Origin: Prevotella sp. UBA1705 | GTDB taxonomy: Bacteria > Bacteroidota > Bacteroidia > Bacteroidales > Bacteroidaceae | DNA length: 64,000 bases | NCBI GenBank assembly: GCA_002317385.1 | Contig: DCJH01000025.1 | Coordinates: 5,986-69,985, forward strand | Reading direction: 5' to 3' | In this document: positions 1 to 6,248 of the stretch, piece after piece | Layout of the letters: the number at the start of each line of letters is the position of its first letter | Numbering within the stretch: position 1 is the first letter of the stretch | The notes under the pieces: model-generated | Databases searched by the model: none | What the model was told of the DNA's origin: nothing | Seen by the model: the letters and a program-made list of their open reading frames with translations, nothing else | Translations under genes and position numbers: made by a program

Positions 1-573
1 GTGGAGGTACCCCGTTGGATAGGACGGTTGGTGTTTACTAAACTGTTTTGGTATGGCAACTCTCATGGTGTGGCATTGAATTGGATTTACTATCATGTAT
101 TGCTCACATGCAGGACTAAACGTATTGCTCTGCTTGACCATGATCTATTTCCGATTCACCAGGTGAATCTGACTGAGACACTTGGGCAACGTTCGTTTTA
201 TGGTGTAGCTCGTAAGCGTGACGCATATTGGTATGTTTGGCCTGGTTATGTTTTGTTCAATGCCGAGGCCCTAAGTAAGGTTGCTCCCGATTTTCTCCCT
301 GTATTTGAAAACAATGTGTATTTGGATGCTGGCGGAGGTATGTATCGTAGATGGTATTCGCATTTTGATGAAATGGATATAGACTTTGCACAAGTAGAGA
401 CTAAGAGGGTGCAACAATCTCCTGAATTGAAGTCGCATGATGATATTTACCATGGGGATTGCGTTCAGATGATTGATGGTACATGGTTGCACTTGGTCAA
501 TGGATCCAATTATTCCAAGATAGTGGCCACTCAAAAAAAGTTAGACTGGATGCGTGAGCGAATGCTAAAGTGA
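1..573 (+). CDS. Glycosyltransferase-like protein, 5' end outside window
   Basis: The frame is open from base 1 to a TGA at 571-573, so only the C-terminal 190 residues are visible and the GTG at base 1 is probably not the true start. A short acidic motif (LLDHDLFPI, about residues 44-52) followed by an aromatic-rich stretch with W-P-G-Y is reminiscent of the metal-binding and acceptor regions of GT-A glycosyltransferases. I do not recognise the exact family. The next gene is a clear glycosyltransferase and the following ones are polysaccharide genes, which supports a role in surface glycan synthesis. Base composition is visibly AT-richer than the chromosome to the right, as is common in capsule loci. 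Confidence 0.5.
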   Translation: MEVPRWIGRLVFTKLFWYGNSHGVALNWIYYHVLLTCRTKRIALLDHDLFPIHQVNLTETLGQRSFYGVARKRDAYWYVWPGYVLFNAEALSKVAPDFLPVFENNVYLDAGGGMYRRWYSHFDEMDIDFAQVETKRVQQSPELKSHDDIYHGDCVQMIDGTWLHLVNGSNYSKIVATQKKLDWMRERMLK

Positions 574-611
574 GGCGATTCCACCAGTCTGAATTTGCAA
601 TAGATAATATA

Positions 612-1937
612 ATGGAACGTAATAAGAAACTGATGCGCATGACCACAGTCGACCTGTCATTAGACAAGTTGATACCGGGTCAGTTGCGATATGTGAACCA
701 ATATTTTGAGGTGGTGGGAGTTGCTGCCGATACGGGATTGCTGAAGGGGGTAGGCGAACGGGAAGGTGTCCGAGTGATTGAGGTGCCGATGCACCGCGAG
801 ATTTCGCTGATGAACGATGTGAAGTCGCTGTGGCAGTTGGTGAGACTTTTTAGGATGGAGAGTCCGGACATCCTGCATTGCAACACACCGAAAGGCTCAC
901 TCTTGGGATTGATGGCGGGAAAGATAGCTGGCGTGCCCCACCGGATATATACTGTTACCGGACTAAGGTATCAGGGAGCTACGGGTCTCTTCAGGTGGAT
1001 TCTGATGACCATGGAGCGCATATCCTGTGCCTGCGCAACGAAAGTGATACCCGAAGGGCAAGGGGTGCTTCATACTTTGCAGGCCGATAGGATTACACAT
1101 AAGCCCTTGCAAGTGCTGCACTACGGAAACATCAACGGCATTGACACGAAGTATTATTCATATGAAGCTCTGGCACTCACAGAGGATAACAATGATAGGA
1201 CTATGAATTCAACGAATGGCACTAATTTATCAGATGATGAAGGGATTCGTGAAATTCGTGTGATTCGTAGTGATAGTGCTTCCTTAACCACAGATGAAAA
1301 CAATGATAGGACTATGAATTCAACGAATGATACTAATTTATTAGATGATGAGAAAATTCGTGAAATTCGTGTGATTCGTAGTCTGAGAAGGAAGTTGGGG
1401 GGCGCAGTAGATGACTTTGTATTCGTGTTTGTAGGGCGAATCGTGAAGGACAAGGGCATCAATGAACTGGCGCAAAGTATGCGACAGTTGGATTGCAAAT
1501 TGTTGTTGGTTGGTTCTTTCGACGATGATGACCCGATAAGTGAGGAGGACCGGCGGTTCCTGGAGACGTCGCCCAAAGTGAAGTGTGTGGGTTGGCAGGA
1601 GGATGTACGCCCATTTATAGCCGCTGCTGATGCCCTGGTTTTCCCGAGTTATCGGGAAGGATTCCCCAATGTACCCATCCAGGCCGGTGCTCTTGGGAAG
1701 CCCTGCATAGTGACAGACATCAATGGTTGCAACGAGATCATCAAGGATGGACTGAATGGTAAAATCATTCAGGTCAAGGATCAGGCGGCCCTTCAGAACA
1801 CAATGCAGTGGTTTCTTTCACATCCCGAGGAGGTGAGGCGTATGGCTGGCAATGCCCGCGGAATGATTACGTCACGATATGAACAGCAAGACGTGTGGCA
1901 GAAGACGCTGCAAATGTATCAGAAATTGAGTCTTTAA
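612..1937 (+). CDS. Glycosyltransferase family 4 (GT-B) with repeat-derived insertion
   Basis: Transfers a sugar from a nucleotide donor to a lipid-linked glycan at the cytoplasmic face. The N-terminal domain has the typical start MTTVDLSL..GQLRYVNQ, then EREGVRVIEVPMHREIS, PDILHCNTPKGSLLGL and AGVPHRIYTVTG. The C-terminal donor domain (from about residue 268) has FVFVGRIVKDKGINEL and the EGFPNVPIQAGALG nucleotide-sugar motif, with Gln where many relatives have the second Glu. I chose ATG 612 because MERNKKLMRMTTVDLSL matches the family start; upstream in-frame codons are not conserved-looking. Between the two domains, residues about 189-257 are a polar duplicated insert encoded by a 111-bp repeat (see 1178-1381) that normal family members lack. 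Confidence in function is high; the donor and acceptor are unknown. Confidence 0.88.
   Translation: MERNKKLMRMTTVDLSLDKLIPGQLRYVNQYFEVVGVAADTGLLKGVGEREGVRVIEVPMHREISLMNDVKSLWQLVRLFRMESPDILHCNTPKGSLLGLMAGKIAGVPHRIYTVTGLRYQGATGLFRWILMTMERISCACATKVIPEGQGVLHTLQADRITHKPLQVLHYGNINGIDTKYYSYEALALTEDNNDRTMNSTNGTNLSDDEGIREIRVIRSDSASLTTDENNDRTMNSTNDTNLLDDEKIREIRVIRSLRRKLGGAVDDFVFVFVGRIVKDKGINELAQSMRQLDCKLLLVGSFDDDDPISEEDRRFLETSPKVKCVGWQEDVRPFIAAADALVFPSYREGFPNVPIQAGALGKPCIVTDINGCNEIIKDGLNGKIIQVKDQAALQNTMQWFLSHPEEVRRMAGNARGMITSRYEQQDVWQKTLQMYQKLSL
1178..1381. repeat. Two in-frame copies of an intergenic-type repeat inside a glycosyltransferase gene
   Basis: Two copies of a 93-bp unit (1178-1270 and 1289-1381) lie exactly 111 bp (37 codons) apart. 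Each encodes NNDRTMNSTN.TNL.DDE and ends IREIRVIRS, from DNA reading ATTCGTGAAATTCGTG then TGATTCGTAG. The same AATTCGT/GAAATTCGT wording recurs in the gaps at 1938-1967, 2046-2075, 2731-2790 and 3226-3268. The front of the unit (CCACAGATGA..ATGATAGG) resembles 3930-3960. So an intergenic repeat seems to have been captured and duplicated within an open frame. Confidence 0.85.
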
Positions 1938-2075
1938 TACTACTAATTTCACAAATTTCACGAATACAATAAACTCTATAATATATAGAATTATAGTAGG
2001 GGTTATCCTTATTAATCACATTTTAAGAGGATTATTTCTTGAAAATAATTCGTTAATTTTGTGTAATCCGTAGTT
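1938..2075. repeat. Intergenic repeats of the ATTCGTGAAATTCGT type
   Basis: The gap between the glycosyltransferase and the acetyltransferase contains ACTAATTTCACAAATTTC then ACGAAT (1942-1967) and AATTCGTTAATTTTGTG then TAATCCGTAG (2046-2075). These are inverted and direct versions of the motif duplicated inside the preceding gene. TAATTTTG at 2054-2061 also fits a Bacteroidota -7 element for the next gene. Confidence 0.6.
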
Positions 2076-2087
2076 GATAATAATAGT

Positions 2088-2693
2088 ATGTTATATCGTC
2101 TGGCGCATATTTTAAGAGACAAGTTCCCGTGGTTATGGGATATATTCGGAGTGATACTGTCGTGGATGTTTAGTTGTCGCTATGTCCGAAAACTGAGTCA
2201 GGTATCAACTGTGCTTGAAAAATATTCGCAAGCAGAGGAAAATACGAATGGATTTGAGTTTAAGACGCTGACAGAGGAGAATGCAGGGGCATTGGCTCAG
2301 ATGCTGAGTGAGCAGCCCGAGGAGGCGTTTGACTATTTCCGACCACATGGATTCACGGTGCATGACCTGCGGAAACTTATCAAGGACCACGGCTTCTTGG
2401 CCTATGTTGTGGTGAAGGATAAAAAGGTCGTGGGTTATTTCTTCCAACGGAGTTTCTTCTGGGGGAAGGCCTATCGGGGGTATATCACTGACTACCGATG
2501 GCGTCGCAAAGGCATCAATCGCATGATGAACGAATGTGCTACGGATATTTCCGCACTCTTAGGTCTGCGGGTCTTTGGCACGATAGCTCCCGAAAACATT
2601 GCTTCGCTCAAGTCGGCTGAGACAGCCAATGAGGTAAAAATCATCAAAACACTTGATAACGGGGATTATTTTGTAGAGTATTTGAAAAAGTAA
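2088..2693 (+). CDS. GNAT-like acetyltransferase of the polysaccharide locus
   Basis: 201 residues. A basic, hydrophobic N-terminus (MLYRLAHILRDKFPWLWDIFGVIL..) may bind the membrane. From about residue 55 the protein reads like a GNAT N-acetyltransferase: an FDYFRPHGF segment, then beta strands AYVVVKDKKVVGYFFQRSFF, then YRWRRKGINRMM where the basic R-x-x-G-x-x pattern sits at the acetyl-CoA pyrophosphate loop, then LRVFGTIAPENIASLKSAE. In such loci these enzymes acylate amino sugars, for instance the product of the aminotransferase encoded downstream. The substrate is not readable from sequence. Confidence 0.72.
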   Translation: MLYRLAHILRDKFPWLWDIFGVILSWMFSCRYVRKLSQVSTVLEKYSQAEENTNGFEFKTLTEENAGALAQMLSEQPEEAFDYFRPHGFTVHDLRKLIKDHGFLAYVVVKDKKVVGYFFQRSFFWGKAYRGYITDYRWRRKGINRMMNECATDISALLGLRVFGTIAPENIASLKSAETANEVKIIKTLDNGDYFVEYLKK

Positions 2694-2730
2694 ACTACGT
2701 ATTTCATTCATTCTCTACAGTTATTGCAAG

Positions 2731-2790
2731 ACTACGAATCTCACAAATTCCACAAATTATTTATAGTTTTACTAATTTCATAAATTTCGT
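2731..2790. repeat. Intergenic ATTCGT-type repeat before GxxExxY gene
   Basis: Contains ACTACGAATCTCACAAATTC then CACAAATT, and ACTAATTTCATAAATTTCG, two tandem relatives of the motif found in the glycosyltransferase insert. TATTTTGC at about 2790 is one base short of a good -7 promoter element. Confidence 0.55.
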
Positions 2791-2847
2791 ATTTTGCAAA
2801 AGTAGTACAATTATTATATATTACACGAATCGATAAGCAAAAGTATT

Positions 2848-3228
2848 ATGGAAATAGACGATTTGCGTTTTGGCAGGGAATCGTATAAAATAATTGGTGC
2901 TTGTATGGCAGTACATCGCGAATTGGGACCAGGGATGAGGGAAATGGTCTATGGAGATGCTTTGGAGGAAGAGTTTAAATTGCAGGGAATACCATTCGAA
3001 AGAGAAATAAATTTTGCGGTTGTTTACAAGGGAATAGAATTGAGGCACACTTTTACGTGCGATTTTATGTGTTATGATAATATTCTTCTTGAGCTAAAAG
3101 CTGAACGGGAATTAAATGACTTGAATCGTTCACAAGTTATCAATTATCTGAAGATATCGAGACGTCCATTGGCTCTATTGATAAATTTTGGTGAGACTTC
3201 ATTGAAGTATGAACGCTACCTGCTATAG
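2848..3228 (+). CDS. GxxExxY family protein (PDDEXK-like fold)
   Basis: 126 residues with the family signature GMREMVY (G-x-x-E-x-x-Y) after IIGACMAVHRELGPG, then FEREINFAVVYKGIELRHTFTCDFMCYDNILLELKA and LNDLNRSQVINYLKIS. The D..E-x-K arrangement (DFMCYDNILLELKA) matches the nuclease-like PD-(D/E)XK core described for PF13366. Function is unproven in the family. It sits among polysaccharide genes but is not an obvious polysaccharide enzyme, and is bracketed on both sides by the same short repeat family, which suggests that it entered as a cargo gene. Confidence 0.88.
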   Translation: MEIDDLRFGRESYKIIGACMAVHRELGPGMREMVYGDALEEEFKLQGIPFEREINFAVVYKGIELRHTFTCDFMCYDNILLELKAERELNDLNRSQVINYLKISRRPLALLINFGETSLKYERYLL

Positions 3229-3268
3229 AATAATAAATTCGTTGAATAAGTGAAATTCGTAGTATATA
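3226..3268. repeat. Intergenic ATTCGT-type repeat after GxxExxY gene
   Basis: AATAATAAATTCGTTGAATA then AGTGAAATTCGTAG: the same repeat wording as in the flanking gaps, on the other side of the GxxExxY gene and immediately before the sugar transferase start. Confidence 0.5.
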
Positions 3269-3269
3269 T

Positions 3270-3884
3270 ATGTTATTGAAATGGATTTTTGATAAGATCA
3301 TGTCGTTGCTGGGTCTGATTCTGTTGAGCCCAGTGCTGTTGGGGGTCGCGGTGCTCATTCGCAGGAAGATGCCGGGAGGTCCAGTGATATTCCGACAGAA
3401 GCGGGTAGGGCAGCATGGAAGGCTGTTCACCGTATATAAGTTCCGGTCTATGACTGTGGCGGGTGAGGGCCAAACGTCGATTGCGGCGGCCGAGGAGGCG
3501 CGCGTCACACCCCTCGGCGAGAAACTCCGACGGTATAAACTCGACGAACTGCCCGAGTTGTGGAATGTGTTGAAAGGCGACATGAGTTTTGTAGGTCCAC
3601 GTCCAGATGTGCCGGGCTATGCCGACAAACTGCAGGGCGACGACCGGGAGATGCTCCGACTGAAGCCCGGTATCACTGGTCCGGCGAGCCTGAAATATCG
3701 CGATGAGGAATATATCCTCGCGCAGGTAGACAATCCGCAGCAATATAATGATGAGGTTATCTATCCTGATAAGGTGAGATTGAACCTCTATTATTTGCGC
3801 CATTATTCCTTCACGAAAGACATCAAGATGATTGTCTGCACCGTGTTGGGTAAGAAAATGGAGTATGCTGGCGAGATGATTTGA
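3270..3884 (+). CDS. Initiating sugar transferase (undecaprenyl-phosphate glycosyl-1-phosphate transferase)
   Basis: 204 residues, the short single-membrane-anchor type of the WcaJ/PglC family. It moves a sugar-1-phosphate onto undecaprenyl phosphate, the first committed step of surface glycan assembly. An N-terminal hydrophobic reentrant segment (about residues 5-30, FDKIMSLLGLILLSPVLLGVA) is followed by GGPVIFRQKRVGQHGRLFTV and KFRSMTV, then LRRYKLDELPELWNVLKGDM and SFVGPRPDVP, the diagnostic catalytic block with the Asp-Glu pair. The C-terminus (YLRHYSFTKDIKMIVCTV) is also typical. The downstream aminotransferase would make the amino sugar that such short-form enzymes often transfer. Confidence 0.93.
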   Translation: MLLKWIFDKIMSLLGLILLSPVLLGVAVLIRRKMPGGPVIFRQKRVGQHGRLFTVYKFRSMTVAGEGQTSIAAAEEARVTPLGEKLRRYKLDELPELWNVLKGDMSFVGPRPDVPGYADKLQGDDREMLRLKPGITGPASLKYRDEEYILAQVDNPQQYNDEVIYPDKVRLNLYYLRHYSFTKDIKMIVCTVLGKKMEYAGEMI

Positions 3885-3895
3885 ACCGCGAGACG

Positions 3896-4010
3896 ATGAA
3901 AGGAGAGAGTAACGATTGAAACGAATGGTGCTTGACCACAGATGATGATAGGGAAAGCACCACGATGGTAACGAGTTTAACGAAAGAATTAACGACCGCA
4001 GAAGAAAGCT
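3896..4010. repeat. Gap with degenerate copy of the repeat seen in the glycosyltransferase insert
   Basis: The noncoding stretch has GACCACAGATGATGATAGGG and ACGAGTTTAACGAAAGAATT, which resemble the front half of the 93-bp unit at 1178-1381 (CACAGATGAAAACAATGATAGG). No gene is supported here. Confidence 0.4.
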
Positions 4011-4068
4011 ACATAGCCAACTTTCAAGTAGTGTTAGCTGCGGCGAAAAAGAATAATATTATAAAAAT

Positions 4069-5484
4069 ATGAAACCCGAAAAACGTATTATCCTATGCCT
4101 GGCTCACATGTCGGGCAATGAGGAGAGGTATATCAAAGAGGCGTTCGACACCAACTGGGTGGTGCCATTGGGGCCGAATGTGAATGGATTTGAAGAAGAC
4201 TTGAAGAGATTTATAGCCTCTACTGGAGCATCAAACAGGAGTGGAGGGGAGCAGGCCGGAGCAGGCGAGGAGACACGGGCGGGAGGAAGCCCCGTGAGAG
4301 ACTTCTCCGGCGAGCCTTATCCGCAGAGCATCCAGCCGCATGAGGATGCCCCTGAGAAGCTGTGGACCGTGGGCGACGAGCGGCTTAACAGCAAGCAGGT
4401 GGTGGCGCTGGCATCGGGTACGGCGGCCGTACACCTCTCGCTCATCGGGCTTGGCGTAGGGCCGGGCGACGAGGTGATATGCCAGAGCTTCACGTTCTGC
4501 GCGTCGTCGCACCCCGTGACCTATCTCGGGGCCAAGCCGGTGTTTGTCGATTCGGAGCGCGACACATGGAACATGGACCCCGAACTGCTGGAGCAGGCCA
4601 TCCAGGACCGCATGCGGCAGACCGGGCGCAAGCCCAAAGCCATCATCGTGGTCTATCTCTACGGCATGCCGGCCAAGATCGATGAGATCAAGGCCGTGGC
4701 CGACCGCTACGACATTCCCCTCGTGGAGGATGCCGCCGAGGGTCTTGGCTCGCGCTATCGCGGACAGGTATGCGGCACGTTTGGCCACTATGGCGTGCTG
4801 AGTTTCAACGGCAACAAGATGATCACCACCTCGGGCGGCGGCGCGCTGGTGTGCCCCGACGAGGCGGCGCGCAACAACATCATGTTCTACGCCACGCAGG
4901 CCCGAGAGGGTTATCCCTATTATCAACACGAGAAGATAGGATACAACTATCGCATGAGCAACATCTGCGCGGGCATCGGCCGCGGCCAGATGACGGTGGT
5001 CGATGAGCACATTGCGCGTCACCGCCACATTGCCAAGCTCTATGCTGAGGCCTTTGCAGGCATCGACGGCATCGAGTTTCACGACAATCCCTCGCCTGAG
5101 ATGGATTCCAATTTCTGGCTCAACACCATCACGCTCTCGCCCTCGCTGCGCGTGAAGGGACAGGAGAATGCCTACAAGTCTACGGTGAAGAGTGCCGTGG
5201 GCGGTGCCGCCGGCGTCATCCATTTCGTAGACAGCGCCCACACTGACTGTGAGCCTAACGCCAACGTGGAGGCCATGCGCGTGTGGCTCGACCAGGCCAA
5301 CATCGAGAGCCGGCCGCTTTGGAAACCCATGCACAAGCAGCCATGCTACAAGGATTGCGCGGCCTACACCAACGGTGTGAGCGAAGAACTGTTCAAGGTG
5401 GGCATGTGTCTGCCGAGCGGTCCGCTCGTGAGCGACGATGATGTGGCCTACATCATCGAGGCCATCAAGGCCGGCATCGAGTAG
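4069..5484 (+). CDS. DegT/DnrJ/EryC1/StrS aminotransferase (PLP-dependent, sugar)
   Basis: 471 residues, longer than the usual 370-400. It aminates a keto-sugar nucleotide with a PLP cofactor. Family blocks: NEERYIKEAFDTNWVVPLGP at the start, ALASGTAAVHLSLIGLGVGPGDEVI, PVFVDSERDTWNMDP, VVYLYGMPAK, VEDAAEGLGSRYRG with the PLP-ring Asp, and LSFNGNKMITTSGGG carrying the Schiff-base Lys. The C-terminus has the SRPLWKPMHKQPCY substrate block. Two in-frame insertions explain the extra length: about residues 56-110 (Gly/Ser/Glu-rich, 4234-4400) and about residues 358-398 (5140-5260). Both fall in positions where relatives have short loops. Last gene of the polysaccharide locus. Confidence 0.93.
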   Translation: MKPEKRIILCLAHMSGNEERYIKEAFDTNWVVPLGPNVNGFEEDLKRFIASTGASNRSGGEQAGAGEETRAGGSPVRDFSGEPYPQSIQPHEDAPEKLWTVGDERLNSKQVVALASGTAAVHLSLIGLGVGPGDEVICQSFTFCASSHPVTYLGAKPVFVDSERDTWNMDPELLEQAIQDRMRQTGRKPKAIIVVYLYGMPAKIDEIKAVADRYDIPLVEDAAEGLGSRYRGQVCGTFGHYGVLSFNGNKMITTSGGGALVCPDEAARNNIMFYATQAREGYPYYQHEKIGYNYRMSNICAGIGRGQMTVVDEHIARHRHIAKLYAEAFAGIDGIEFHDNPSPEMDSNFWLNTITLSPSLRVKGQENAYKSTVKSAVGGAAGVIHFVDSAHTDCEPNANVEAMRVWLDQANIESRPLWKPMHKQPCYKDCAAYTNGVSEELFKVGMCLPSGPLVSDDDVAYIIEAIKAGIE

Positions 5485-5513
5485 TCGCCCCCCCCGCTTT
5501 GCTGACAACAGAA

Positions 5514-5552
5514 AATCCCTCATCGAGAGTCATCTCGGTGAGGGATTTTTCG
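5514..5552 (+). terminator. Rho-independent terminator closing the polysaccharide locus
   Basis: 15-bp stem with one mismatch: AATCCCTCATCGAGA (5514-5528), 4-base loop, TCTCGGTGAGGGATT (5533-5547), then a T run. It lies 30 bp after the aminotransferase stop. Confidence 0.85.
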
Positions 5553-5630
5553 TTTCTGGTGCGGCTCCTTGGTTCGCCGCATGCTTTGTGCCCCGAAGAT
5601 TCATCGGGCAGACCCTGCCCAGCCGGCCCA

Positions 5631-6065
5631 CTACATAGGCATCAGGTTGCCATGCACCAGATTTCCGCCCAGTGCCCCGGCCAAGGCCACCAGCAGGGCG
5701 GCGAGGGCATAGGTGGCGACGGAGATTTTCTGCAGCAGGGCATTCTCCGTGGGCTGGCGCAGCTGGTAGAGCCGGATGGCCAGCGTAACGATGGCCAGGA
5801 TGGTGGCTGCCATGCCCACATGCTCGTGGGTCTCGCGCAGTTCGCCGGCAGCGCCCTCCAGATGAGGCGTGAAAAGGGCCCCCGAGAGCCAGGTGACGAT
5901 GATGGCCAAAGTTCCCAACAATAGCAGATAGAAGCTGAATTGGGCGAAATGGGTCTCTTTCTTGTAGACCAAGGCCGCTATTTCGGTCAGGAATCCCACT
6001 AATAGCAGGGCTATGGGGAAGTGCACCAGCATGGGGTGGAGGTGTGAGATGTCGAATGCAATCAT
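5631..6065 (-). CDS. DUF2231-type integral membrane protein
   Basis: 144 residues starting MIAFDISHLHPMLVHFPIALLLVGF. The HPMLVHFPIAL motif is characteristic of DUF2231 membrane proteins, which often accompany respiratory or metal-binding proteins but have no proven role. Four hydrophobic helices are visible (about 10-32, 43-66, 82-102, 116-138). I chose ATG at 6065 because AAGGAAATCCTC sits just before it; an in-frame ATG ten codons upstream lacks this. Confidence 0.75.
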   Translation of the reverse strand: MIAFDISHLHPMLVHFPIALLLVGFLTEIAALVYKKETHFAQFSFYLLLLGTLAIIVTWLSGALFTPHLEGAAGELRETHEHVGMAATILAIVTLAIRLYQLRQPTENALLQKISVATYALAALLVALAGALGGNLVHGNLMPM

Positions 6066-6248
6066 GAGGATTTCCTTTATAAATGAGTTGACCAAATATA
6101 GTCAAGTTTCCTTATACGCCACGCGTAACTCGCTGATTTTTAATTTTATTTAAGTCTTGTCAGGTTCTCCGGAGCCTGCGGCTGGCAGGCGGGGTGGGGG
6201 AGTTCTGGCTCTCGGACGATAGAGATGCGCTCACTCCCGCCTGCCCGT

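Noticed and set aside
1178..1381. Possibility that the repeat in the glycosyltransferase breaks the gene
   Set aside because: The frame stays open through both copies, and the C-terminal donor domain follows in the same frame.
4231..5523. A 430-codon minus-strand frame opposite the aminotransferase
   Set aside because: Shadow frame without domain signatures; the plus strand carries a complete DegT-type enzyme.
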